Source of the DNA: Dechloromonas aromatica (nom. nud.)
Lineage (GTDB): Bacteria > Pseudomonadota > Gammaproteobacteria > Burkholderiales > Rhodocyclaceae
Assembly: GCA_017848965.1 (NCBI GenBank)
Contig: JAFIHA010000040.1
Coordinates: forward strand, 1 to 64,000
DNA length: 64,000 nt
Direction of reading: 5' to 3'
Each line of letters opens with the position of its first letter. The first letter of the stretch is position 1. The notes under the pieces are model-generated. The model was not told the DNA's origin, made no database searches, and saw nothing but the letters and a program-made list of their open reading frames with translations. Below, in pieces: positions 49,317 to 58,581 of this stretch. The position numbers and the translations under genes were made by a program.

Positions 49317-50231
49317 TCAACCGGCGCATGACGCCAGCCAGGCGACGATACCGTCGCTGCTCCGAAAATCGTCGCTGGCCCGTACCGGAATCTCCGGCGC
49401 CATTTCTCCGAACAGTCGCGCCAGGGCATTGCCCGGCCCGATCTCAAGAACCGCATCCGGCTGCATCTCGCGAATTGCCTGCAGGCAGGCTGCCCAATCG
49501 AGCGGCTCGGCCAACTGGCGGGCCAGTGCGCCAAGCGCTGGTGCAACCCGGCGTGCTGCCGTCGCATCGACAGCACTGAACACGGGGAAAGACAAACGGG
49601 CATCGGGCAATGCCAGCAGATGTTCCGCGAAAGCATTCGTAGCAGACAAGAGCCGCGCCGTATGCGAAGGGGTGCGAATCGGTAGTGCCACCAGGCGCGT
49701 CGCACCGGCCGCCGCCAGCGTGCTGGCGAGCGCAGCCTGACCTGCCTGTGGACCGGCGAGTACCAGATGGCGCGGCGCGTTGCGGATGGCGATGGCGAAC
49801 CCGGCTGCGCTCGCTAGCTGGGCAACCCGCGCTTCCTCCAGACCGAGCACGGCGAGCATGCCGTACTCGCCAGGCGCCGCCTGATCCATCAAGGCTGCCC
49901 GCGTTGCGCACAAGCCGACTCCCTGGATCGGCGAAAAGGCACCGGCAACGCAGCAGGCGGCCATTTCGCCAAGCGAATAGCCGGCGGCACAAATCGGTTG
50001 TGGCAGGCGATCACGCAACTTGCCCCATAACGCCATCTGCTGGGCGAAAATCAGAGGCTGCGCGACCTTGTTTTCGGCCAGCCATTCAGATCGTGGTGGG
50101 TTGTGCGAACACAGTTCGGGCACCACTGCCGACACCGCCGAAAGCAAACCGGCGTTGCCGGTTTCGACAAGTTGCCGCCAGTGCGCCGCCGTCTGCCCGC
50201 CCTGGCCGCTGAACAGGAGCGCCAGCCGCAT
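49317..50231 (-). CDS. mdcH: Malonyl-CoA:ACP acyltransferase MdcH
   Basis: MdcH primes malonate decarboxylase by moving malonyl from CoA to the ACP subunit. The 304-residue product has the acyltransferase N-terminus LLFSGQGGQ and the nucleophile motif GYSLGEMAA. The ATG at 50231 falls one base after the mdcB stop. A TTG at 50240 would add three residues. Confidence 0.9.
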   Translation of the reverse strand: MRLALLFSGQGGQTAAHWRQLVETGNAGLLSAVSAVVPELCSHNPPRSEWLAENKVAQPLIFAQQMALWGKLRDRLPQPICAAGYSLGEMAACCVAGAFSPIQGVGLCATRAALMDQAAPGEYGMLAVLGLEEARVAQLASAAGFAIAIRNAPRHLVLAGPQAGQAALASTLAAAGATRLVALPIRTPSHTARLLSATNAFAEHLLALPDARLSFPVFSAVDATAARRVAPALGALARQLAEPLDWAACLQAIREMQPDAVLEIGPGNALARLFGEMAPEIPVRASDDFRSSDGIVAWLASCAG

Positions 50232-50232
50232 C

Positions 50233-51111
50233 TCAGGCAAGCCCGTCGAGTTCGGCCAGGAACAAGGTCACCCCGAGCAGGTCGGCGCTACCGCCGGGGC
50301 TCAGGCGGCGGGCGACGAAGGCCGCATCGATTGCCTGCGCCCGCTCGCGCCAATCGCTGGCCAGGACACCGCCGGCGGCAAGAAAATCGGCCGCCTGCCG
50401 GCGTCCGAAGGCGAGCCCGTCCGGACCGCCGCGCCATAGGAGATTGCTGTCCTCGACTTCGGCGATCAGTGCAAAGAGGGCTTGTTCAGCCGCCAGTTCG
50501 GGATCGCCGGTGGCGGCCAGGATGCGGCGGTAGGCTGGCAAACCGATCGCCAGCGCCGCCGGGAAACCGGCCGCCGCTTCCTGACGGGCGCCGCCGCTCC
50601 CGTAACGCCGGGCGACGAGCAGCCCATGGCTGTCCGCCGGTGTTTGCAGCAGATCGGCCAGAATGCCCTCGCCCCAGCGCTCGGCCACGCAGCGACAGGC
50701 GCTGGCCGCTGTCAGCGTCTGGCTGCTGGCGAGCAGGTAGCCGCTGGCGGCACAAAGCAAGCCGAGATTGAAGATCGCACCGCGGTGCGTGTTGATGCCG
50801 CCAGTCGCCGCCAGCATGCGCCGCTCGGCGGCGATCCCCAGCGTTTGCAGCGAAGCCAGTGCGGGATCGTGGCGGCCGCAATCGGCGATTGCCGGAAAAT
50901 AGTCGCGCAGCGCCTGCAGACTGCGCACGAAACTGGTGAAATCCATGTCGGCATGGCTGCCCTGGCTTCCCGGGCAGACCAGCCCGGGTTTCAGCGGCAG
51001 GGCCACCTCGCGGTAGAGGCTGCGGATCACCAGGCGGCCGACATATCCGAGCGACGGGGCCTGGCCCGGAAAGCCGGGGGCAATCGATGCACGCGTGGCA
51101 ATTTCAGGCAT
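50233..51111 (-). CDS. mdcB: Triphosphoribosyl-dephospho-CoA synthase MdcB
   Basis: MdcB joins ATP and dephospho-CoA to make the precursor of the decarboxylase prosthetic group. The 292-residue product is CitG-like, with LKPGLVCPGSQGSHADMDF near residue 40, GGINTHRGAIFNLGLL near residue 103 and AEVEDSNLLWRGG towards the end. It overlaps mdcG by eight bases. Confidence 0.92.
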   Translation of the reverse strand: MPEIATRASIAPGFPGQAPSLGYVGRLVIRSLYREVALPLKPGLVCPGSQGSHADMDFTSFVRSLQALRDYFPAIADCGRHDPALASLQTLGIAAERRMLAATGGINTHRGAIFNLGLLCAASGYLLASSQTLTAASACRCVAERWGEGILADLLQTPADSHGLLVARRYGSGGARQEAAAGFPAALAIGLPAYRRILAATGDPELAAEQALFALIAEVEDSNLLWRGGPDGLAFGRRQAADFLAAGGVLASDWRERAQAIDAAFVARRLSPGGSADLLGVTLFLAELDGLA

Positions 51112-51772
51112 GACAGTGCTCCGGCGACAAGGTCGCGATCAGGCGCGCCAGCGGCAGAAGGGCGACATCGCGCTGGCCTTTTGCCAATACCGGCGTCTCC
51201 GGGGTCGGTAGATGGGCAAGAATTTCCCGCCAGGCAACGGCATTGCCGTCGGGAAAACGGATTTCGCCGTCGAGACGACAAGGCACCCGGGCCGCCGTCC
51301 GCTCCAGTTCGCCAAGCATGGCAATCAACTGCCTCTCGCTGGCGACATCGCAGATCAGGTCGATATCGGACGCCTGATGGCGATAGGGCTCGCCGCTGAT
51401 CGCTTCCCAGGCCAGCGAGCCGTAGACGCCAAGCGCGATTGCGCCGGCCCGCGCCCGTTCGGCCAGCGAGCCGAGTTCCAGGGCGTGCGCGGCCGGCAGG
51501 CGATGCAGGCATTGCTCGATTTGCAGCGGCGGCCGGCAGCGCTCAATCGCCTCTGGCTCGACGCGGATCGCCAGGCGTTGCCGTCCCTGTGCCGTCGGCA
51601 GCGTCAGACCGAGCACCAGCATCTCCTCATCGGCTGGCTGGCGCGCCGCCACCAATGGCCGGCCAGCGGCAAGCCAGCGCTGCGCAGCCTGCGCCAGCGG
51701 GCTGCCGGGCGCCGCGCAAGGCGATTGCCAGGCTGCCTCCGGCTGCAGATAAACCAAGTCGTGGCGCAACAT
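51104..51772 (-). CDS. mdcG: Phosphoribosyl-dephospho-CoA transferase MdcG
   Basis: MdcG attaches the MdcB product to the serine of MdcC. The 222-residue product carries the nucleotidyltransferase pattern GVYGSLAWEAISG followed by SDIDLICDV. I start at the ATG at 51772, four bases after the mdcE stop; an upstream in-frame ATG at 51796 would overlap mdcE and add eight residues. Confidence 0.9.
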   Translation of the reverse strand: MLRHDLVYLQPEAAWQSPCAAPGSPLAQAAQRWLAAGRPLVAARQPADEEMLVLGLTLPTAQGRQRLAIRVEPEAIERCRPPLQIEQCLHRLPAAHALELGSLAERARAGAIALGVYGSLAWEAISGEPYRHQASDIDLICDVASERQLIAMLGELERTAARVPCRLDGEIRFPDGNAVAWREILAHLPTPETPVLAKGQRDVALLPLARLIATLSPEHCHA

Positions 51773-51776
51773 GCTG

Positions 51777-52499
51777 TCAGCCGGCGAACACCGCATGCTG
51801 CACCTGTCCGCTCACGCCGGCCGCCAGTTGCCGCCCGCCACGCGCCGTGCCGAGGGTTTGGCGTTGGTCGCCGCCATCCCGGCTCTGAGCGACTTCGCGC
51901 AATGCCTCGAGCAATAGTATCGCCGTCGGTGCCGGCCAGATCGCCGCGATCGCGCCCATCTTCTGGTAGCTCGCTGCTCCCGGGGCGAAGATCGGCGAAC
52001 TCGCCGCCAGTTCGACCAGTCGTTCGTGAGCGATCTTGGTCACCCGCGCCATCGCCCGCAAGTCCATCACCCGAACCTGGGCATCGGCCAGCGCATAGGC
52101 CTGGTCGGCCATCAGGCCGAAGGACAGGAAACCGCCGCTGACCGCGTTGGCGGTCACCAGGGCGAGCGAGGGATGCCCCTGGCGACGGGCGAAATCGACA
52201 CAACTGGCGAGATGCGCCAGCGAACCGTTCAGGCAGAGCAGTTCCTGAATGCGCGACAGCGCCTGACCGCTGGTGTCGACCAGGAAGACCAGCGGCCGTC
52301 CCGGATGCTGCTCGACCGTATCGAGAACCGTGCCGGCCAGCGCCAGCGCCATCGCATGATCGATCGCCGCCGCGTCGGTGGTGCCAAGCACCGCGACCGG
52401 GCCCTGGGCAGTCTGCGCCTCGCCGGCAAGCACCTGGTTGGCCACGGCGACCGCGTGGCCGGCCGGGAATAGCGCATCGAGAATGGTATTCAGCGTCAT
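51777..52499 (-). CDS. mdcE: Malonate decarboxylase gamma subunit MdcE
   Basis: MdcE with MdcD forms the decarboxylase that turns malonyl-ACP into acetyl-ACP and CO2. The 240-residue product has the crotonase-like segments FLVDTSGQALSRIQELL near residue 70 and TANAVSGGFLSFGLMADQAYAL near 114. The ATG at 52499 overlaps the mdcD stop as ATGA. Confidence 0.93.
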   Translation of the reverse strand: MTLNTILDALFPAGHAVAVANQVLAGEAQTAQGPVAVLGTTDAAAIDHAMALALAGTVLDTVEQHPGRPLVFLVDTSGQALSRIQELLCLNGSLAHLASCVDFARRQGHPSLALVTANAVSGGFLSFGLMADQAYALADAQVRVMDLRAMARVTKIAHERLVELAASSPIFAPGAASYQKMGAIAAIWPAPTAILLLEALREVAQSRDGGDQRQTLGTARGGRQLAAGVSGQVQHAVFAG

Positions 52500-53392
52500 G
52501 TCGGCAATCCTTCCTTCAAGGCAATCAGCTCGTCGCAGTCGAGCAGCGGTACGCGTGCCGGCTCGGCGACGCCGAGCGCCGCCCAGACTTCGAGGCCGTC
52601 GCGGCAACCGGCGTAGGTGGCCAGTCGGCCTTGCAGACGCACCTGTTCGGCGCGCAGGCTGGCCAGCGTGTTCGGCCTTTCCTGCCAGCCGGCGAGGAGC
52701 GCGCTGGCGCCGTTGCGGAAAGCGGCGATATCGTCGTCGACCAGCGCCGCGCAATCGTCCATCAGGTAGCGGTGCTTGCCACCGGTGACGCGCCAGACCA
52801 GGGCACGGTCCTTGGCATCGAATTCCTCGACGCCGGCTACCGTTTCGATGACCTCCGGGCCGGACAGCGCCAGCCGCCCCTCTTCAGACATGACCACCGC
52901 CGAACACAGCTTGGCGACGATGCCCATGCCGCCGAAGGCGCCGCAACTACCGCCGACCAGGGCAATGACCGGGACGCCGGCAGCCCGTGCGGCAAGCACG
53001 GCGCGCATGATTTCGGAGATGGCGATCAGCCCGGCGTTGGCCTCGTGCAAGCGGACGCCACCGGAATCGATGAGAAACAGCAGGGCTGCTGGTTTTTCGG
53101 CAACGGCGCGGCGCAGCAGGCCGACAATCTTGGCGCCGTGGATTTCGCCGACGGCACCGCCCATGAACTGGCCTTCCTGGGCGGCGACCAGGACCAGCCG
53201 GCCGCCAAGTTGCCCCGCACCAACGACGACACCGTCGTCGAAAGCACCGGGCAACTCAAGCTGGGCCAGGTGCGGACTCGGTTGCGCAACAGCCGGTGGC
53301 AGGAATTCGCAAAAGCTGCCGGGGTCGAGCAGGCCGGCCAGACGCTGGCGGGCGGTGGCCTCGAACCAGCTATGACGGATGGACAGACTCAT
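52496..53392 (-). CDS. mdcD: Malonate decarboxylase beta subunit MdcD
   Basis: The 298-residue carboxyltransferase-fold subunit contains LIDSGGVRLHEANAGL near residue 108 and GGSCGAFGGMGIVAKLC near 147, the glycine-rich loops that bind the acyl-pantetheine arm. It is biotin-independent in the MdcDE type. It overlaps mdcC by four bases. Confidence 0.93.
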   Translation of the reverse strand: MSLSIRHSWFEATARQRLAGLLDPGSFCEFLPPAVAQPSPHLAQLELPGAFDDGVVVGAGQLGGRLVLVAAQEGQFMGGAVGEIHGAKIVGLLRRAVAEKPAALLFLIDSGGVRLHEANAGLIAISEIMRAVLAARAAGVPVIALVGGSCGAFGGMGIVAKLCSAVVMSEEGRLALSGPEVIETVAGVEEFDAKDRALVWRVTGGKHRYLMDDCAALVDDDIAAFRNGASALLAGWQERPNTLASLRAEQVRLQGRLATYAGCRDGLEVWAALGVAEPARVPLLDCDELIALKEGLPT

Positions 53393-53703
53393 TGCGCACC
53401 TCCGCGATAGTCGGCCAGCGCCTGCGCCAGGCGCAGGCTGACGACCGCCGGGGTCGCCCCCATGTCGTTGATGGCGATGCTCGTCCCGCCGACTGCCTGG
53501 CTGGCGGCGAAGGTCGCCAGCACGGCGCGCCAGGTTTCGCCGAAACCGCGTGCCGAGGTGTTAACGCTGATTTCGCAAATCTGACGGTCGACGCCCGAAC
53601 GGACCAGAATTTCGAGATTGCCGGAGCCGACCACGCCGCATAGCGCGGGTGGCGCAGCGGCGAGCAGGGCTTGCGAGGGAAACTTGAATTCGAGTTTTTC
53701 CAT
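53389..53703 (-). CDS. mdcC: Malonate decarboxylase acyl carrier subunit MdcC
   Basis: MdcC is the delta subunit, the acyl carrier whose serine bears the phosphoribosyl-dephospho-CoA group. In this 104-residue product the site is Ser27 in VVGSGNLEIL, as in related carriers. The ATG at 53703 lies five bases after the mdcA stop. The gene order mdcA-C-D-E-G-B-H differs from the Klebsiella order mdcABCDEFGH. Confidence 0.93.
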   Translation of the reverse strand: MEKLEFKFPSQALLAAAPPALCGVVGSGNLEILVRSGVDRQICEISVNTSARGFGETWRAVLATFAASQAVGGTSIAINDMGATPAVVSLRLAQALADYRGGAQ

Positions 53704-53708
53704 GGCAT

Positions 53709-55373
53709 TCACCAATTGCGGAAACGGGAAGGCGGCGCGTAGAGACCGCCCGACCAGCGCACCAGGTCCTTGACCGAGCGCGCCGCGAGCAGGCCGCGGC
53801 TGGCCTGCCGGGGGTTGATGCCGAGGTCTTCGGGACGACGGACGATGCCGCGGTCGCGCAGGTTCTCGACCATCGCCTTGTCGCGCGCCATGCCCACCGG
53901 AGTGAAACCGGCGACGCCGCGGATCGCCTGCTCGCGCTCTTCCGGCGTCCGGCAAAGCAGCAGGTTGGCGATCCCTTCCTCGGTCACGATGTGGCTGACG
54001 TCGTCGCCGTGAATCATGATCGGCGGCAGCTCGGCGCCCATGCTGTGCTGCAGTTGCCAGGCGTCGAGTTCCTCGACGAAGACCGGTGCCATGTGTTCGC
54101 GGAAGGTCTCGACCATCTGCACGACCAGCTTGCGCCCGCGCGTCGCCTGCGGCCCGTAGGCCTCGCGGCCGGCCTTGAGCCAGGCCGGGCTGGCATGACG
54201 GCGGCCGTGCGGGTCGGAACCCATGTTCGGCGCGCCGCCGAAACCGGTGATCCGGCCCAGCGTCGCCGTCGAACTGTTGCCGGCCAGATCCATCTGCAGG
54301 GTGGAGCCGATGAACATGTCGCAGGCGTACAGCCCGGCTGTCTGGCAGAAGGCGCGATTGGAACGCATGCTGCCGTCGGCACCGGTGAAGAAGACGTCGG
54401 AGCGGGCCGCGATATAGGGATCCATGCCAACTTCCGAGCCGAAGCAATGCACCGATTCGACGAAACCGGATTCGATCGCCGGGATCAGCGTCGGATGCGG
54501 ATTCAGCGCCCAGTGCGTGCAGATCTTGCCCTTCAGGCCAAGCTCGGCGGCGTAGGTCGGCAGCAGCAGCTCGATCGCCGCCGTGTCGAAACCGATGCCG
54601 TGGTTCAGCCGGGTGACGCCGTACTCGGCGTAGATGCCCTTGATCGCCATCATCGCCATCAGCACCTGGACCTCGGTAATCTGCGCCGGGTCGCGGGTGA
54701 ACAAGGGCTCGATGTAGTTCGGCTTGGGCGCCAGCACGGTGAAATCGACCCAGTCGGCCGGCACATCGACGCGCGGCAACTGATCGAGGCGCTCGTTGAC
54801 CTGGGCGATGACGATGCCGCCCTTGAACGCGGTCGCCTCGACGATGGCCGGCGTGTCCTCGGTGTTCGGCCCGAGGTAGAGATTGCCCTGGGCATCCGCC
54901 GCCTGCGCCGCGATCAGCGCGACGTTCGGCGTCAGGTCGAGGAAGTAGCGGCCGAACAATTCGAGATAGGTGTGGATGGCGCCGATCTCGATGCGCTGCT
55001 GCTGGACCAGCTTGGCCAGCCGGGCGCCCTGCGGGCCGCTGAAGGAAAAGTCGAGGCGGCTGGCCAGGCCGCGCTCGAAAAGGTCCACATGGCTCGGTAG
55101 CGCCAGGACAGACTGGACCATCTGGAGGTGATTGATGCGCGCCGGATCGCAGTCGGCCAGCGACTCGGCGAGGAAATCGGCCTGCTTCTGGTTGTTGCCT
55201 TCGAGGCAGACGCGGTCGCCCCGCTCGATGACGGCTTCGAGCAGGTCGATGATGCGGTCGGCCGGAATTTCCTTGCCGTTCTTGCCATGCAAGCCCAGGC
55301 TGGCCGCTCGTTCGAGGCGCTTGCCGCGGCTCTGGCGCAGGGAATCCCAGGCACGGGGAAGGGGGGCGTTCAT
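53709..55373 (-). CDS. mdcA: Malonate decarboxylase alpha subunit MdcA
   Basis: MdcA is the acetyl-ACP:malonate ACP transferase. The 554-residue product resembles the citrate lyase alpha subunit/CoA-transferase fold, with DRIIDLLEAVIERGDRVCLEGNNQKQADFLA near the N-terminus and GGAPNMGSDPHGRRH in the second half. It starts 19 bases after dctM, so transport and catabolism are cotranscribed. Confidence 0.95.
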   Translation of the reverse strand: MNAPLPRAWDSLRQSRGKRLERAASLGLHGKNGKEIPADRIIDLLEAVIERGDRVCLEGNNQKQADFLAESLADCDPARINHLQMVQSVLALPSHVDLFERGLASRLDFSFSGPQGARLAKLVQQQRIEIGAIHTYLELFGRYFLDLTPNVALIAAQAADAQGNLYLGPNTEDTPAIVEATAFKGGIVIAQVNERLDQLPRVDVPADWVDFTVLAPKPNYIEPLFTRDPAQITEVQVLMAMMAIKGIYAEYGVTRLNHGIGFDTAAIELLLPTYAAELGLKGKICTHWALNPHPTLIPAIESGFVESVHCFGSEVGMDPYIAARSDVFFTGADGSMRSNRAFCQTAGLYACDMFIGSTLQMDLAGNSSTATLGRITGFGGAPNMGSDPHGRRHASPAWLKAGREAYGPQATRGRKLVVQMVETFREHMAPVFVEELDAWQLQHSMGAELPPIMIHGDDVSHIVTEEGIANLLLCRTPEEREQAIRGVAGFTPVGMARDKAMVENLRDRGIVRRPEDLGINPRQASRGLLAARSVKDLVRWSGGLYAPPSRFRNW

Positions 55374-55392
55374 GATCTTCGCTCCGTTCGCT

Positions 55393-56733
55393 TCAGGAAC
55401 CGCTGTACTGCGATGGCAGCCAGGTGGCGATTTCCGGGAAGATGCACAGCAGGACGATGCCGAGCACCATCAGCAGCAGGAAAGGCACCGTCCCCCACAT
55501 GATTTCCTTCAACTTGATGTCCGGCGCGATGCCGCTGATGACGAACAGGTTGAGGCCAACCGGCGGGTGGATCAGGCCCATTTCCATCAGGATGGTCATG
55601 ATCACGCCGAACCAGATCAGGTCGATGCCGAGCGCGTTCAGGGCGGGCAGGATGATCGGCGTCACCATCAGGATGATGGCCACCGGCGGCAGGAAGAAGC
55701 CGAGCACGATGAGCAGGATGTTGACCCAGAAGAAGAAGGCCCACTTGCTCAGTTCCAGCGAGATCATCCAGGCCGCTGCCGACTGCGTGATGTGCAGGTA
55801 GCTCATCACGTAGGTGTAGAGGAAGGACATGGCGATGATCAGCATGATCATCGACGACTCGCGGGCGGTACCGGAAAGGATGACCTTGAGGTCGCTCCAG
55901 CGCCAGCAACCGTAGATTCCCATCACCATCAGCAGGGCGCCGAAGGCACCGATGCCGGCGACTTCCGACGGCGTCGCCCAACCACCATAGAGGGCGACCA
56001 TGACGACGATGATCAGGCCGAGGAAAGGCGCCAGCCGCGGCAGGGTCTCGAGGCGTTCCTTCCAGCTGTAAAACTCGTCGACCGGCGGCGCGCTCGCCGT
56101 CGCCTTGCTGAGTGCGATCTTCTCGTTCTTTTCGGCCCAAGACTTGTACATCACCCAGATCGAGAACAGCGCCGTCAGCAGCAGACCCGGACCGACGCCG
56201 GCCATGAACAGCTTGCCGATCGACTGCTCGGTGGCGAGGCCATAAAGGATCAGCGTCAGCGACGGCGGGATCAGGATACCCAGGGTGCCGCCGGCGGCGA
56301 TCAGGCCGGTCGCCAGGCGTTCGGAATAGCCGCGCTTGCGCATTTCCGGGATGCCCGAGGAACCGATCGCCGAACAGGTCGCTGGCGAGGAGCCGCACAT
56401 TGCCGCGAACACCGAGCAGGCCAGCGTGTTGGCCAGGCCCAGGCCGCCCGGCACCTTGTACAGCCAGCGATTCAAGGAGTTGTACAAATCCGAGCCGGCG
56501 CGCGACTTGCCGATCGCCGCGCCCATCATGATGAACAGCGGAATGGTCAGCAGTGTGAAGCTGTTCAGTTCGGAAAAGATGGTCTCGGCGATGATCGACA
56601 ATTGCGCCGCCGGCATGAAGAAATACATGAAGATCAGGGCGACCGAGCCGACGGCGAAGGCGATCGGCATGCCCGAGAAGAGGAAGATGAAGGTGGCGGC
56701 CGCATAGAGCAGGCCCAGGGTTCCGACGCTCAT
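55393..56733 (-). CDS. dctM: TRAP transporter large permease DctM
   Basis: The 446-residue membrane protein has about 12 helices and the DctM patterns [14 protein letters not shown] near residue 64, [20 protein letters not shown] near 105 and [18 protein letters not shown] near 149. With DctP and DctQ it should take up malonate by sodium symport, replacing the MdcLM or MdcF carriers of other mdc operons. The specificity is inferred from the operon. Confidence 0.94.
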   Translation of the reverse strand: MSVGTLGLLYAAATFIFLFSGMPIAFAVGSVALIFMYFFMPAAQLSIIAETIFSELNSFTLLTIPLFIMMGAAIGKSRAGSDLYNSLNRWLYKVPGGLGLANTLACSVFAAMCGSSPATCSAIGSSGIPEMRKRGYSERLATGLIAAGGTLGILIPPSLTLILYGLATEQSIGKLFMAGVGPGLLLTALFSIWVMYKSWAEKNEKIALSKATASAPPVDEFYSWKERLETLPRLAPFLGLIIVVMVALYGGWATPSEVAGIGAFGALLMVMGIYGCWRWSDLKVILSGTARESSMIMLIIAMSFLYTYVMSYLHITQSAAAWMISLELSKWAFFFWVNILLIVLGFFLPPVAIILMVTPIILPALNALGIDLIWFGVIMTILMEMGLIHPPVGLNLFVISGIAPDIKLKEIMWGTVPFLLLMVLGIVLLCIFPEIATWLPSQYSGS

Positions 56734-57314
56734 TTGCGTTCTCCTTCGTCATCGCGCTGGATGCGTTCGATGGCCACCTGGATGGCGGCGTTGTGCTGGG
56801 GTGGCGGCTGATGCGAGCGCATCGCTTCCGGCAGGGAATCTTCGATGAACTGGACGAAGATCTGCAGCGCCAGGGAAGTCATGCCGACCGCCATGGTGGC
56901 GAAAACCGGCCACATCTTCGGCGCCCACGAGGTGTCGCTCATGCGTCCCTCGTCCCAGGCCTCGTAGAAGAGATGCCAGCAATGCCAGGCGACGAAGGCG
57001 CAGAACAGAAAGGACAGCAGGTCGGACAGGGCCATCCGCCACTGCGTCCAGCTATGCGGCGTGACCTCGTCGAGAATCTCGATCGTTACGTGGCCGCGAT
57101 TCAACTGGGTGTGGGCGGCGGCCAGGAAACTGGAAGCGATGAGCAACATGACGCACAGCTCGATTTCCCAGTCGGTCGGCCAGGCAAAGAAATAACGGAC
57201 GGCAACCTCGAACACGAGAATGCCGGTGGCGGCGACGATCAGAAAGGCCGACAGGTAACCCGTGGCGATGTTGAAGGCCTTGACCGCGCGGCTGATGAAA
57301 ACTCCGGGGCTCAT
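56730..57314 (-). CDS. dctQ: TRAP transporter small permease DctQ
   Basis: The 194-residue product has four membrane segments and the DctQ pattern [20 protein letters not shown] near residue 30, plus [11 protein letters not shown] in the loop. Its stop overlaps the dctM start. The C-terminal cytoplasmic tail is polar and longer than usual. Confidence 0.92.
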   Translation of the reverse strand: MSPGVFISRAVKAFNIATGYLSAFLIVAATGILVFEVAVRYFFAWPTDWEIELCVMLLIASSFLAAAHTQLNRGHVTIEILDEVTPHSWTQWRMALSDLLSFLFCAFVAWHCWHLFYEAWDEGRMSDTSWAPKMWPVFATMAVGMTSLALQIFVQFIEDSLPEAMRSHQPPPQHNAAIQVAIERIQRDDEGERK

Positions 57315-57341
57315 GATTCACCTCAAGAAGAAGGAGGAGGA

Positions 57342-57358
57342 GCCGGGCCCTGCCCGGC
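57342..57358. other. Small hairpin between dctP and dctQ
   Basis: GCCGGGC (57342-57348) pairs with GCCCGGC (57352-57358) around CCT, without a T run. Such hairpins after the binding-protein gene often let that gene be expressed more than the membrane subunits. Confidence 0.45.
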
Positions 57359-57366
57359 CCCGGGGA

Positions 57367-58392
57367 TCACTTGACCGACAGCGCCATGTCGAGCAGCTCG
57401 CGGCCGCCCTTGATGTTCTCGGCAAAATCCTTGAACGAGGTCTGTTCGGCAATGGCGCGCCAGGCCGCGAAAGCCTTGTCGTCCATGTCGGCGACCTTGG
57501 CGCCGGCCTTGGCGTAGACCTCGGCCATGCGCGCATCGTCCTTCTTCGATTCTTCGACGCCGAACTGCTCCAGGCTGGCGCCAACCTCGCTGACGATCTT
57601 CTGCTGTTCCGGCGTCAGCGAGTCGTACAGGCCCTTGGAAATGAGCAGTGGTTCGAACATGAACCAGAAGCTCCTGTTACGCGCACTGGTCGCGAACTTG
57701 GTGAACTCCTGCAGGCGGAAACTGATCAGCGAGGTGCTCGAGGTCAGCGCCGCATCGAGCACACCCGACTGCATCGCCGAGTAGATTTCCGACGACGGCA
57801 TGCCGGTCACCGCGGCACCGGCGCCCTTCAGCATCTGATCCATTTCCTTGCTGCCGCCGCGGAACTTCAGGCCTTTGGCGTCGTCCGGCACGACCACGGT
57901 CTTCTTGGTCGAGGCGATGCCGCCGGCCTGCCAGATCCAGGTGACGATCTTGATGTTCTTGTCGGCCAGGATGCGGTCGAGCTCCTTGCCGACCGGCGCA
58001 TTCTTCCAGCGCATGCCCTGTTCGTAGCTGCTGACCAGGGTCGGCATCAGGGTGATGTTTACCTGCGGAATTTCGCCACCGCCGTAGGCCAGGGGCACCA
58101 GACTCATGTCCAGCGCGCTCTTGCGCAGGGCGCCGATCTGGCTGTTGGTCTTCATCAGCGAGCTGCCCGGATAGATCTCGAACTTCAGGCTGCCTTTGCT
58201 CCGCTTTTCGACCTCGGCGGCGAAGCGACGGACCAGGCGGTCACGGAAATCGCCGTCTTCGGTCGTTGCCGCCGGGAACTGGTGTGAAATCTTGATAACG
58301 CGCGGCGCCTGGGCATGGGCGGCAGGCAGGGCAAAGCTCAGGGTGGCGGCGGCAATCGCCAGGCTAAGGTAGCGCTTGGTCTTGCTGATCAT
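57367..58392 (-). CDS. dctP: TRAP transporter substrate-binding protein DctP
   Basis: The 341-residue periplasmic receptor has a signal peptide (cleavage near AHA-Q) and the TRAP family features ISHQFPAATTEDG near the mature N-terminus and LKFRGGSKEMDQML near residue 180. The conserved arginine that binds carboxylates is in this second stretch. The ATG at 58392 has AGGAGGAGA upstream. It is the first gene of the malonate operon. Confidence 0.94.
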   Translation of the reverse strand: MISKTKRYLSLAIAAATLSFALPAAHAQAPRVIKISHQFPAATTEDGDFRDRLVRRFAAEVEKRSKGSLKFEIYPGSSLMKTNSQIGALRKSALDMSLVPLAYGGGEIPQVNITLMPTLVSSYEQGMRWKNAPVGKELDRILADKNIKIVTWIWQAGGIASTKKTVVVPDDAKGLKFRGGSKEMDQMLKGAGAAVTGMPSSEIYSAMQSGVLDAALTSSTSLISFRLQEFTKFATSARNRSFWFMFEPLLISKGLYDSLTPEQQKIVSEVGASLEQFGVEESKKDDARMAEVYAKAGAKVADMDDKAFAAWRAIAEQTSFKDFAENIKGGRELLDMALSVK

Positions 58393-58500
58393 GGATGTCT
58401 CCTCCTGGGTTGATGACATAGGAACGGTGACCCCTCGCTGACCGGCTGGCTTATCCTAGATTCAGGAATGCCGCACTATTTGTGTTCAAAAGTCACCGTC

Positions 58501-58510
58501 TTGTATACAC
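58501..58510. promoter_or_regulatory. GntR operator candidate in the malonate control region
   Basis: TTGTATACAC contains the perfect palindrome TGTATACA (58502-58509). As I recall, the malonate regulator MdcY of Acinetobacter binds ATTGTATACAAT, so this is a good candidate for the adjacent GntR protein. It lies 12 bases upstream of the regulator -35 box and between the two divergent genes. Confidence 0.55.
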
Positions 58511-58521
58511 AATATCAGAGA

Positions 58522-58551
58522 TTGAATACTGGTCAACTAATTTCGTATAAT
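58522..58551 (+). promoter_or_regulatory. Sigma-70 promoter of the GntR gene
   Basis: TTGAAT (58522-58527) and a perfect TATAAT (58546-58551) are separated by 18 bases, in an AT-rich stretch that stands out from the surroundings. Transcription would start about 25 bases before the GTG start codon. Confidence 0.65.
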
Positions 58552-58581
58552 TTAATAACTACCAATCGTTGGAGCACTATC

